From the NCBI GenBank assembly GCA_003674045.1, contig PENC01000032.1, positions 27,429 to 91,428 on the forward strand: 64,000 bases of DNA, written 5' to 3'. Numbering within the stretch: position 1 is the stretch's first letter; each line of letters begins with the position of its first letter. The position numbers were made by a program, and so were the translations under genes. The notes under the pieces are model-generated. The model was not told the origin of the DNA. It was given only the letters and a program-made list of their open reading frames with translations, and did no database searches. The stretch comes from Streptomyces griseocarneus. GTDB lineage: Bacteria > Actinomycetota > Actinomycetes > Streptomycetales > Streptomycetaceae. Below, piece after piece: positions 1 to 7,800 of this stretch.

Positions 1-1
1 C

Positions 2-1045
2 ACCTCCTTCGGTACGCCGGGTGAGGGCGAGGTGGCGCTCGCCGAGGAGATCGTGGCCCGGATCGAGCCGGTGGAGCAGGTGCGCCTGGTGTCCTCCGGC
101 ACCGAGGCGACGATGTCGGCGATCCGGCTGGCGCGTGGTTTCACCGGCCGCGCCAAGGTGATCAAGTTCGCGGGCTGCTACCACGGCCACGTGGACGCGC
201 TGCTGGCCGCGGCGGGTTCGGGCGTGGCCACGTTCGGGCTGCCGGACACGCCGGGCGTGACGGGCGCGCAGGCGGGCGACACGATCGTGCTGCCGTACAA
301 CGACCTGGAGGCCGTGCGGGCGGCGTTCCGCGCGCACCCGGGCGAGATCGCCTGTGTGATCACGGAGGCCTCGCCGGGCAACATGGGCGTGGTGCCGCCG
401 AAGCCGGGCTTCAACGCGGGGCTCAAGGCGGCGTGCGAGGAGAACGGCGCGCTGTTCATCTCGGACGAGGTGATGACGGGCTTCCGTACCAGCCGCGCGG
501 GCTGGTACGGCGTGGACGGGGTGCGCCCGGACCTGATGACCTTCGGCAAGGTCATGGGCGGTGGCTTCCCGGCGGCGGCCTTCGGCGGCCGCGCGGACGT
601 GATGGGGCACCTGGCCCCGGCGGGCCCGGTCTACCAGGCGGGCACGCTCTCCGGGAACCCGGTCGCCACGGCCGCGGGCCTCGCGCAGCTGCGGCTGCTG
701 GACGACGCGGCGTACGCCACGGTGAACGCGGTCTCCGAGGAGATCAGCGGCCTGGTGACGGCGGCGCTCGGCAAGGAGGGCGTGGCGCACCGGCTCCAGA
801 AGGCGTCGAACATGTTCTCCGTGTTCTTCACCGAGCGCGAGGTGACGAACTACGAGGAGGCGAAGACGCAGGAGGCCTTCCGGTTCAACGCGTTCTTCCA
901 CTCGATGCTGGCGCAGGGCGTCTACCTGCCGCCGTCGGCGTTCGAGTCGTGGTTCGTCTCGACGGCTCATGACAGTGCGGCGATCGAGCGCATCGCAGCG
1001 GCGCTCCCGGCCGCGGCGCGGGCGGCCGCCGAGGCGACGGAATGA
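2..1045 (+). CDS. hemL: Glutamate-1-semialdehyde 2,1-aminomutase, 5' end outside window
   Basis: PLP enzyme converting glutamate-1-semialdehyde to 5-aminolevulinate in C5-pathway tetrapyrrole (heme, siroheme, cobalamin) synthesis; cytosolic. The reading frame is open from base 2, so the start lies upstream; 347 residues are visible of a family length near 430-440. Visible motifs are the GTEATMSAIRLAR segment, ISDEVMTGFR with its PLP-contacting Asp, and TFGKVMGGGFP with the Schiff-base Lys. The stop overlaps the next start by 4 bp (ATGA), so the two genes are translationally coupled. Its place ahead of cytochrome c maturation genes fits heme supply. Identification is secure; only the N-terminus is missing. 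Confidence 0.96.
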   Translation, partial: TSFGTPGEGEVALAEEIVARIEPVEQVRLVSSGTEATMSAIRLARGFTGRAKVIKFAGCYHGHVDALLAAAGSGVATFGLPDTPGVTGAQAGDTIVLPYNDLEAVRAAFRAHPGEIACVITEASPGNMGVVPPKPGFNAGLKAACEENGALFISDEVMTGFRTSRAGWYGVDGVRPDLMTFGKVMGGGFPAAAFGGRADVMGHLAPAGPVYQAGTLSGNPVATAAGLAQLRLLDDAAYATVNAVSEEISGLVTAALGKEGVAHRLQKASNMFSVFFTEREVTNYEEAKTQEAFRFNAFFHSMLAQGVYLPPSAFESWFVSTAHDSAAIERIAAALPAAARAAAEATE

Positions 1046-1770
1046 TGGACGGTATGACCAGCAGCGATACGACCAACGAGTCCGGTGCGGGCAAGGGCAG
1101 TGAGATCACTGTCGTCCACCTGATGCGGCACGGCGAGGTGCACAACCCCGAGGGCGTGCTCTACGGGCGCCGGGCGGGCTATCACCTGTCGGAGCTGGGG
1201 CGGCAGATGGCCGACCGGGTGGCCGAGCACCTGGCGGGACGGGACATCACCCATGTGGTGGCCTCGCCGCTGGAGCGGGCGCAGGAGACGGCGCAGCCGA
1301 TCGCCGCGGCGCACGGCCTGGCGCTGGCGACGGACGAGCGGCTGATCGAGGCGGAGAACGTCTTCGAGGGCAAGACCTTCGGTGTCGGCGACGGCGCGCT
1401 GAAGAAGCCGGCCAACTGGAAGTACCTGACGAATCCTTTCCGCCCGTCGTGGGGGGAGCCGTACATCGAGCAGGTCGTGCGGATGATGGCGGCGCTGGGC
1501 GCGGCGCGCGACGCCGCCCGCGGGCACGAGGCGGTGTGCGTCAGCCACCAGCTGCCGATCTGGATCGTGCGGAGCTTCGCGGAGCGGCGGCGGCTCTGGC
1601 ACGACCCGCGTAAACGTCAGTGCACGCTGGCGAGCCTGACGACGTTCACCTTCAGGGGGGACAAAATCGTCTCGGTCGGCTACAGCGAACCGGCCCGGGA
1701 TCTGGTGCCGAAGCACCTGCTCGCGGGTGCCAAGCCGGTGAAGGGCGGAGCGAAGGCCTTCGGGGCCTGA
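1042..1770 (+). CDS. Histidine phosphatase family protein (phosphoglycerate mutase-like)
   Basis: Histidine phosphatase superfamily protein of 242 residues. The catalytic motif LMRHGEVHNP lies near residue 29, with an ASPLERAQET segment and a second conserved His in CVSHQLPIW. These support phosphatase or mutase chemistry through a phospho-His intermediate; the substrate cannot be read from sequence. The ATG at 1042 overlaps the hemL stop; ATGs at 1045 and 1054 are alternatives. The coupling to hemL suggests co-expression, not necessarily a role in heme synthesis. The strong hairpin at 1819-1853 lies 50 bp after the stop. Confidence 0.88.
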   Translation: MMDGMTSSDTTNESGAGKGSEITVVHLMRHGEVHNPEGVLYGRRAGYHLSELGRQMADRVAEHLAGRDITHVVASPLERAQETAQPIAAAHGLALATDERLIEAENVFEGKTFGVGDGALKKPANWKYLTNPFRPSWGEPYIEQVVRMMAALGAARDAARGHEAVCVSHQLPIWIVRSFAERRRLWHDPRKRQCTLASLTTFTFRGDKIVSVGYSEPARDLVPKHLLAGAKPVKGGAKAFGA

Positions 1771-1818
1771 ATTCCCGGCCCGGAAAAGCTCCGGGAAATC
1801 CCCGGAAAAGCCTCGGAT

Positions 1819-1853
1819 CGGTCCCGGGCCGGCCTCGGCCCGGCCCGGGACCG
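1819..1853 (+). terminator. GC-rich hairpin after histidine phosphatase gene
   Basis: A perfect 12-bp inverted repeat (CGGTCCCGGGCC / GGCCCGGGACCG) with an 11-base loop starts about 50 bp after the stop at 1770. There is no T-run, as is common for actinobacterial hairpin terminators, so termination is inferred. Confidence 0.5.
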
Positions 1854-1980
1854 GCGTGGGATGACCCCGGAGCGTAAAGCTCTGCCGAGAGCTTCGCGAC
1901 CGAATGGCTGAATGCCGGGAAAGCTACCGCTCACCCCCGAGAATGCCCGACCGCCGTACTCGGCGCGCCCTCTTCCGTGA

Positions 1981-2001
1981 TGTCGTCTTATATGGACGAC
2001 A
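1981..2001. promoter_or_regulatory. 7-7-7 palindrome upstream of deacetylase lipoprotein gene
   Basis: TGTCGTC and GACGACA form a perfect inverted repeat around an AT-rich spacer (TTATATG), 40 bp before the start at 2041. The AT-rich centre between symmetric arms looks like an operator overlapping a promoter; the cognate regulator is unknown. Confidence 0.4.
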
Positions 2002-2040
2002 AGGCGTACGGAGTGGTGGCGAGTACGGACGGAGTTCGGC

Positions 2041-3261
2041 ATGCGTGAGATCACTCGGCGAGGTCTCCTCGGCATGGGGGTGGGCGCGGGCGCGGCCGCG
2101 GCGCTGGGTGGTGTCGGCGGCTGCGCCCAGCCCCCCGGTTCCGAGCAGCACGCCCCGTCCGCCAAGGCGATCAAGGCGATAGAACGGGCGAAGGCGACCC
2201 CGATCGGCGACGGCTCCACGGCCGACGCCGGGCCGCAGCCGGAGCAGCCGCCGAGCCCGGAGCGGCTGGAGCAGGGCCAGAAGCCGCCCCAGTTCGTGAT
2301 CTTCTCCTGGGACGGCGCGGGCGAGGTCGGCAACGGCCTCTTCCCCCGCTTCCGCAAGCTGGCCAGGGACCACGGCGCGAAGATGACGTTCTTCCTGTCC
2401 GGGATCTACTGCCTCCCGGAGTCGAAGAAGGAGCGCTACAAGCCGCCGAACAATCCGGTCGGCGCGTCCGACATCGGCTATCTCACCGACGAGCACATCA
2501 GGTCCACGCTGGAGAACGTGCGCGAGGCATGGCTGGAGGGCCATGAGGTCGGCACCCACTTCAACGGGCACTTCTGCTCCGGCTCCGGCTCGGTCGCCCA
2601 CTGGACGCCCGAGGACTGGGAGTCGGAGATCGAGCAGGCGGTCTCCTTCGTGACCGAGTGGCGGACGAACACCGGTTTCACGGATCTCGAGCCGCTGCCC
2701 TTCGACTACCGCAAGGAACTCATCGGCAGCCGTACCCCGTGTCTGCTGGGGCAGGACAACCTGTTGCCGACCGCGCGGAAGCTGGGGTGGCGGTACGACG
2801 CGAGTTCGCCCGGCGGCACTCAGGTGTGGCCCGAGAAGAAGCATGGCATCTGGGACCTCCCCTTGCAGCAGATGCCGTTTCCCGGCCATTCGTTCGAAGT
2901 GCTGTCGATGGACTACAACATCCTCGCGAATCAGTCGCGCGCCACGACCCGTGGCCCTTCCGAGCATTACGACGGCTGGCGCCGCCAGGCCACCGAGTCC
3001 TATATCGCGGGATTCGACCGCGCGTACGAAACGAATCGCGCGCCCTTCTACGTCGGCAACCACTTCGAGGAGTGGAACGGCGGTATTTACATGGACGCCG
3101 TCGAGGAGGCGCTCAAATACATCGCCGACGAGCGCCACAAGGACGTGCGGCTGGTCTCGTTCCGGCAGTTCGTCGACTGGCTCGACGCCCAGGACCCGGC
3201 CGTGCTGAAGCGGCTGCGTCACTTCGATGTCGGCGAGAAGTGGAGCGCCAAGAGCGACTGA
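2041..3261 (+). CDS. Polysaccharide deacetylase-like protein, Tat/lipoprotein signal
   Basis: Exported 406-residue protein. The N-terminus carries a twin-arginine motif (TRRGLLGMG), a hydrophobic Ala/Gly stretch and a lipobox-like VGGC near residue 28, so Tat export and lipid anchoring are predicted. The body resembles the NodB/polysaccharide deacetylase fold: FSWDG supplies the metal-binding Asp and THFNGH supplies an HxxxH pair near residue 170, but the canonical second Asp of TFDDG is absent. The predicted site is the outer face of the membrane acting on cell-wall or extracellular glycans; the substrate is not readable. GGAG lies 6 bases before the ATG. It sits alone between the hemL pair and the cytochrome c genes. 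Confidence 0.78.
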   Translation: MREITRRGLLGMGVGAGAAAALGGVGGCAQPPGSEQHAPSAKAIKAIERAKATPIGDGSTADAGPQPEQPPSPERLEQGQKPPQFVIFSWDGAGEVGNGLFPRFRKLARDHGAKMTFFLSGIYCLPESKKERYKPPNNPVGASDIGYLTDEHIRSTLENVREAWLEGHEVGTHFNGHFCSGSGSVAHWTPEDWESEIEQAVSFVTEWRTNTGFTDLEPLPFDYRKELIGSRTPCLLGQDNLLPTARKLGWRYDASSPGGTQVWPEKKHGIWDLPLQQMPFPGHSFEVLSMDYNILANQSRATTRGPSEHYDGWRRQATESYIAGFDRAYETNRAPFYVGNHFEEWNGGIYMDAVEEALKYIADERHKDVRLVSFRQFVDWLDAQDPAVLKRLRHFDVGEKWSAKSD

Positions 3262-3388
3262 CGGCCGGGCGAAGGGCGCCCGAAGAGCGGCCGAAGAGGC
3301 CCCGAAGAGCCTCCGAAGGGCCCGCGAAGAGCGACAACAAGGGGCCCGCGCCGCGCGGAGGGGGGTGCGGAAGATCCCTAAACGGACC

Positions 3389-3406
3389 ATGCGAAACTTT
3401 TCACAT
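3389..3406. promoter_or_regulatory. Rex-like operator at the resA start
   Basis: ATGCGAAACTTTTCACAT matches the 7-4-7 layout of the Streptomyces Rex operator (TTGTGAA-N4-TTCACAA): the right half is 6/7 and the left half 5/7. It overlaps the proposed resA ATG at 3405, so bound repressor would block the promoter or transcript start. Rex senses NADH/NAD+ and controls respiratory genes in Streptomyces. The match is read by eye. Confidence 0.55.
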
Positions 3407-4028
3407 GAGTGCCTGCCGCGCCCTTCGACGCCCCGAATCCCGCCGTCGTACCACCCTGCTGGCCGCCTGCACCGCCCTCGCGGCCCTTGCCCTGACCGCC
3501 TGTGGCTCGGGTGACAACCCGAAGAGCGGAGGTCAGACCCAGTTCGTGCAGGGCACCGGCGGGGTCAGTGTGGTCAAGGACGCGAGCGCCCGCCAGGACG
3601 CGCCGCAGCTCTCCGGCAAGACCCTGGAGGGCAAGGAACTCGACGTCGCCAAGGACTACAAGGGCAAGGTCGTCGTCCTCAACGTCTGGGGCTCCTGGTG
3701 CGCCCCCTGCCGTGGCGAGGCCAAGAACCTGGTGACGGTCGCCAACGACTACAAGGACAAGGGCGTGCAGTTCGTGGGCATCAACACCCGCGACCCCGAC
3801 CCCGTCCCCGCGCTCCGCTTCGAGCAGGAATTCGAGGTTCCCTACCCGAGCCTCCACGACTCCGGCGGTCAGCTGCTGCTCCGCTTCCCCAAGGGCAGCC
3901 TGAGCCCCCAGGCCATCCCCTCGACCGTCTTCCTCGACCGCAACGGCAAGATCGCGGCACGCGCGCTCAAGGCGCTGACCGAGGACGAGCTGCGCAAGAC
4001 GCTCGACCCGCTCGTCGCGGAGAAGTGA
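3405..4028 (+). CDS. resA: TlpA/ResA-family thiol-disulfide oxidoreductase lipoprotein
   Basis: Extracytoplasmic thioredoxin-fold protein of 207 residues. A lipobox (LTAC, Cys33) follows a hydrophobic signal, predicting a lipoprotein on the outer membrane face. The thioredoxin/AhpC-TSA domain contains VLNVWGSWCAPC near residues 94-105 with the active CxxC. In cytochrome c maturation ResA reduces the apocytochrome CXXCH disulfide before heme attachment, with electrons delivered by CcdA, the next gene. The upstream frame is open much further, but only the ATG at 3405 gives a proper signal peptide. There is no good Shine-Dalgarno, so a short or leaderless transcript is possible, and a Rex-like site overlaps the start. 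Confidence 0.9.
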   Translation: MSACRALRRPESRRRTTLLAACTALAALALTACGSGDNPKSGGQTQFVQGTGGVSVVKDASARQDAPQLSGKTLEGKELDVAKDYKGKVVVLNVWGSWCAPCRGEAKNLVTVANDYKDKGVQFVGINTRDPDPVPALRFEQEFEVPYPSLHDSGGQLLLRFPKGSLSPQAIPSTVFLDRNGKIAARALKALTEDELRKTLDPLVAEK

Positions 4029-4032
4029 CCCG

Positions 4033-4806
4033 GTGACCGCCGTCACCACCCTCGCCGCCGTGGGGGACATGAACCAGACCGTGCTCACGGGCGCGCTGCT
4101 GATCGCGCTGCCCGTCGCCGTGCTCGGCGGACTGGTCTCTTTCTTCTCCCCCTGCGTGCTCCCCCTCGTCCCCGGCTACCTCAGCTATGTCACCGGCGTC
4201 GGCGGCACGGACATGGCGGAGGCCCGGCGCGGCCGGATGCTGGCGGGGTCCTCGCTCTTCGTGCTCGGCTTCAGCGCGGTCTTCGTCTCCGGCGGCGCGC
4301 TGTTCGGCAACTTCGGCCAGGACCTCCAGCAGTACCAGAGCACGATCTCCAAGGTGCTCGGCGTGCTCACCATCCTGATGGGCCTCGCCTTCATGGGCCT
4401 CCTCTCCCGCTTCGGCCAGCGGGAGTTCCGCTTCCACCGGAAGCCGACGATGGGGCTCGCGGGCGCGCCGCTGCTCGGTGCGATGTTCGGCGTCGGCTGG
4501 ACGCCCTGCATCGGCCCGACCCTCGCCTCCGTCCAGCTGCTGGCCATGAACCAGGGCAGCGCCGGGCGCGGCGCCCTGCTGATGTTCGCCTACTGCGTCG
4601 GCCTCGGCCTGCCGTTCATACTCGCCGCCCTCGCCTTCCGGCGCGCCCTCGGCGCGTTCGGCTGGGTCAAGCGACACTACGCGTGGGTCATGCGGCTCGG
4701 CGGTGCCATGCTCATCACGGTCGGCGTGCTGCTGCTCACCGGAGCCTGGGACCACATGATCGCCATGATGCGTGAGTGGTCCGACTCCTTCGTCCCCGAG
4801 GTCTGA
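4033..4806 (+). CDS. ccdA: Cytochrome c biogenesis protein CcdA
   Basis: Integral membrane protein of 257 residues with about six transmembrane helices. The two reactive cysteines are in FFSPCVLPLVPGYLSYV and GWTPCIGPTLASV, the diagnostic DsbD/CcdA pair. It transfers reducing power from cytoplasmic thioredoxin across the membrane to ResA. The GTG start is 4 bases after the resA stop, so the genes are one transcription unit. System II (Ccs) cytochrome c maturation is completed by resB and ccsB downstream. Confidence 0.94.
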   Translation: MTAVTTLAAVGDMNQTVLTGALLIALPVAVLGGLVSFFSPCVLPLVPGYLSYVTGVGGTDMAEARRGRMLAGSSLFVLGFSAVFVSGGALFGNFGQDLQQYQSTISKVLGVLTILMGLAFMGLLSRFGQREFRFHRKPTMGLAGAPLLGAMFGVGWTPCIGPTLASVQLLAMNQGSAGRGALLMFAYCVGLGLPFILAALAFRRALGAFGWVKRHYAWVMRLGGAMLITVGVLLLTGAWDHMIAMMREWSDSFVPEV

Positions 4807-4811
4807 TCGAC

Positions 4812-6590
4812 ATGTCCAAGACTGAGCCCACCCCTGCCACCGAGGACCAGGACATCGGTGCCGCCGGCTCGCAGTTGTCCACGGCGCCCACCGAGGACGA
4901 GGGCGTGGCGATGCCCGGCTCCTTCGGCGGTGTGCGCAAGCCCGGCGCGCTGGGGTGGCTGGCCTGGTCCGGCCGCGAGGCCGTCGGCTGGGTGCGCTGG
5001 ATCTGGCGGCAGCTGACCTCGATGCGGGTCGCGCTGATCCTGCTCTTCCTGCTCTCGCTCGGGACGATCCCGGGCTCGCTCATCCCGCAGACGAGCGTCG
5101 ACGCCGTGAAGGCGGACAACTGGCGCAAGGCCCACGAGACCCTCGCGCCGGTCTACGACAAGCTCGGGCTGTTCCACGTCTACAGCTCGGTGTGGTTCTC
5201 CGCGATCTACATCCTGCTGTTCACCTCGCTGATCGGCTGCATCGTCCCGCGCACCTGGCAGTTCGTCGGCCAGCTCCGCGGCCGCCCGCCGGGCGCGCCC
5301 AGGCGGCTCGACCGGATGCCCGTCTACAGCACCTGGCACACGGACGCCGAGCCCGGTCAGGTGCTCGCGGCGGCGCGCGGGCTGCTCAAGAAGCGGCGCT
5401 TCCGCACGGAGGCCGCCGGGGACGCGGTGGCCTCCGAGAAGGGCTATCTGCGCGAGGCGGGCAACCTCGTCTTCCACATCGCGCTGATCGTGATGCTGGT
5501 GTCCTTCGCCTCCGGACAGCTGTGGAAGTCCGAGGGCCAGAAGCTGATGGTCGAGGGCGACACGTTCGCCAACACGCTCACGCAGTACGACGACTTCAAG
5601 TCGGGCTCCCTGTTCAGGGCCGACGACCTCGACCCCTTCAGCTTCTCGCTGGACACGTTCGAGGGGACCTACGAGCGCACCGGCCCGCAGCGCGGCACGC
5701 CGCGTACGTACGAGGCCCAGGTCACGTACCGGGACGGCGCGGACGGCACGCCCCGGAAGAAGACGATCAAGGTGAACGAGCCGCTGGAGACGGCGGACTC
5801 GAAGGTCTATCTGATCGGTCACGGCTACGCGCCGGTCGTCAGCGTCTACGACGGCCAGGGCAAGCTCGCCTACCGCGGCGGGGTGGCCTCGCTGCCGCTG
5901 GACGCCAACGTCACCGAGTCCACCGTCATCAAGGTCCCGGACTACCGGGACAAGGACGGCAACCAGAGCCAGCTGGGCTTCAAGGGCCTCTTCGTGCCCA
6001 CGCAGGACCCGGCGATGCCCATGGTTTCGCGGTTCCCCGCGCTGGACAATCCGCGGCTGGTCCTCACCGCCTACCGCGGCTGGCTCGGTATCAACTCCGG
6101 CGTGCCGCAGAGCGTCTACCAGCTCGACACGTCCAAGATGCAGCAGTTCAAGGACAAGGACGGCAAGAGCCCGTTCGCGCAGAACCTCAAGGTCGGCGAC
6201 ACCATGACGCTGCCGGACGGCGCGGGCACCCTGAAGTTCGAGGGCATCAAGGCGTGGGCGACCTTCCAGGTCTCGCAGCAGCCGGGCAACGGCATGGCGC
6301 TCGTGGGCGCGGTCGCCGCGCTCGTCGGCGTGGCGGGCTCGCTGTTCATCCAGCGCCGCCGCGTGTGGGTGCGGGCCGTGCGCGGCGCCGACGGGCGGAC
6401 CGTCGTGGAGATGGCGGGCCTCGGCCGCAGCGAGTCCGCGAAGCTGCCCGAGGAGATCGCCGACCTGGCGGCCGCGCTGACCGCGGACGCGCCGCCCGTG
6501 GCCCCCGAGGAGCCCGAGGCCGCGGAGGAGCCCGTGGCCCCCGCCGATTCCCAAGATTCCGCTGAACCGTCCGAAGGAGCGCGCGCGTGA
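4812..6590 (+). CDS. resB: Cytochrome c biogenesis protein ResB (Ccs1)
   Basis: 592-residue ResB/Ccs1 component of the System II cytochrome c synthetase, which with CcsB exports heme and ligates it to CXXCH apocytochromes. It has an acidic cytoplasmic N-terminal tail, the first membrane segment in LTSMRVALILLFLLSLG followed by GSLIPQ, further helices in the first 250 residues, a large extracytoplasmic domain and a final helix near residue 510. The ATG at 4812, 5 bases after the ccdA stop, is preferred over an in-frame upstream start lying inside ccdA. The Ala/Glu/Pro-rich C-terminal tail of about 50 residues is low complexity. Confidence 0.93.
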   Translation: MSKTEPTPATEDQDIGAAGSQLSTAPTEDEGVAMPGSFGGVRKPGALGWLAWSGREAVGWVRWIWRQLTSMRVALILLFLLSLGTIPGSLIPQTSVDAVKADNWRKAHETLAPVYDKLGLFHVYSSVWFSAIYILLFTSLIGCIVPRTWQFVGQLRGRPPGAPRRLDRMPVYSTWHTDAEPGQVLAAARGLLKKRRFRTEAAGDAVASEKGYLREAGNLVFHIALIVMLVSFASGQLWKSEGQKLMVEGDTFANTLTQYDDFKSGSLFRADDLDPFSFSLDTFEGTYERTGPQRGTPRTYEAQVTYRDGADGTPRKKTIKVNEPLETADSKVYLIGHGYAPVVSVYDGQGKLAYRGGVASLPLDANVTESTVIKVPDYRDKDGNQSQLGFKGLFVPTQDPAMPMVSRFPALDNPRLVLTAYRGWLGINSGVPQSVYQLDTSKMQQFKDKDGKSPFAQNLKVGDTMTLPDGAGTLKFEGIKAWATFQVSQQPGNGMALVGAVAALVGVAGSLFIQRRRVWVRAVRGADGRTVVEMAGLGRSESAKLPEEIADLAAALTADAPPVAPEEPEAAEEPVAPADSQDSAEPSEGARA

Positions 6591-7744
6591 TGACTCTCGC
6601 TGCCGCAGCCAACGAGAACTTGGCGCACATCAGCAATGTGCTGATCTATTCCGCCATGGCCGTCTACACCCTGGCCTTCCTCGCGCACATCGCGGAGTGG
6701 GTCTTCGGCAGCCGCAGCGCGGTCGGCCGCACCGCCGCCGCGATCACGGTGGAGGCGCAGGAGACCGCGGCCGGCACCGCGGGCAAGGCCGCGGCGCAGG
6801 GCGGCGGCACGGCCGTCCTGGAGCGGCCCAAGGTCGTCACCCGTTCCGTCACCGGCGACCGTGACGTGCCGGACGGCCCCGGCGCGGCCGGTACCAGCGA
6901 GAAGGGCGACGTCTACGGGCGCAGCGCGATCTCGCTGACCGTCCTCGCCTTCCTGCTGCACGCGGGCGGGGTGCTCACCCGGGCGCTGTCCGTGGAGCGG
7001 GCGCCGTGGGGCAACATGTACGAGTTCTCCACGACCTTCGGCATGGCCGTCGTCGGCGTCTACCTGGTGCTGCTGGTCCTGAAGAAGAACGTGCGCTGGC
7101 TCGGCCTGCCGCTGACCACCACGATCCTGCTGGACCTGGGTCTGGCCGTGTCGGTGCTCTACACCGACAGCGACCAGCTGGTGCCCGCCCTGCACTCGTA
7201 CTGGCTGTGGATCCACGTCTCCTGCGCGATCCTCTCCGGCGCGGCCCTGTGGGTCGGCGCGTGTTCCACGCTGATGTACCTCTTCCGTGACGGCTACGAG
7301 GCGCGTCTGGTGGCGGGGCGGACGGGCGCGGGCCTGGACCGCTATCTCGCGGAGCTGCCGCAGGACCGCACGTGGGCGCGCTTCAAGGCCAAGCTCGCCA
7401 AGGGCACGGACAACCCGGTCTCCCGGCTCCCGGCCGCCGCCACGCTGGACAAGTTCGCGTACCGCATCAACGCGACGGTCTTCCCGCTGTGGACCTTCAC
7501 CATCGTCGCGGGCGCGATCTGGGCCGAGGCCGCCTGGGGCCGCTACTGGGGCTGGGACCCCAAGGAGGTCTGGTCCTTCATCACCTGGGTCGCCTACGCC
7601 TGCTACCTCCACGCCCGCGCCACGGCCGGCTGGAAGGGCCGCAAGGCCGCCTACATCGCGCTGTTCGCGTTCGCGACGTACATCTTCAACTACTACGGCG
7701 TGAACATCTTCGTCACCGGCAAGCACTCGTACGCGGGGGTCTGA
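6587..7744 (+). CDS. ccsB: Cytochrome c biogenesis protein CcsB (ResC/CcsA type)
   Basis: Heme-handling membrane protein of 385 residues, partner of ResB. The tryptophan-rich heme-binding motif WGWDPKEVWSF lies near residue 320 among several membrane helices, with conserved His residues in flanking helices. The GTG at 6587 overlaps the resB stop by 4 bp (GTGA); an ATG at 6590 is an alternative. An Ala/Gly/Thr-rich insert at about residues 45-110 separates the first helix from the conserved core, as in other actinobacterial CcsB proteins. A clear terminator follows at 7756. Confidence 0.93.
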   Translation: MMTLAAAANENLAHISNVLIYSAMAVYTLAFLAHIAEWVFGSRSAVGRTAAAITVEAQETAAGTAGKAAAQGGGTAVLERPKVVTRSVTGDRDVPDGPGAAGTSEKGDVYGRSAISLTVLAFLLHAGGVLTRALSVERAPWGNMYEFSTTFGMAVVGVYLVLLVLKKNVRWLGLPLTTTILLDLGLAVSVLYTDSDQLVPALHSYWLWIHVSCAILSGAALWVGACSTLMYLFRDGYEARLVAGRTGAGLDRYLAELPQDRTWARFKAKLAKGTDNPVSRLPAAATLDKFAYRINATVFPLWTFTIVAGAIWAEAAWGRYWGWDPKEVWSFITWVAYACYLHARATAGWKGRKAAYIALFAFATYIFNYYGVNIFVTGKHSYAGV

Positions 7745-7755
7745 GCCCGGCGCAG

Positions 7756-7796
7756 GAAGGCCCGCGTCCCTTTCGGGGACGCGGGCCTTCTTTCGT
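7756..7796 (+). terminator. Terminator of the resA-ccsB operon
   Basis: A perfect 15-bp stem (GAAGGCCCGCGTCCC and its complement) with a 5-base loop (TTTCG) is followed by TTTCGTTTTC. It lies 12 bases after the ccsB stop and also between convergent genes, so it may work in both directions. Confidence 0.88.
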
Positions 7797-7800
7797 TTTC

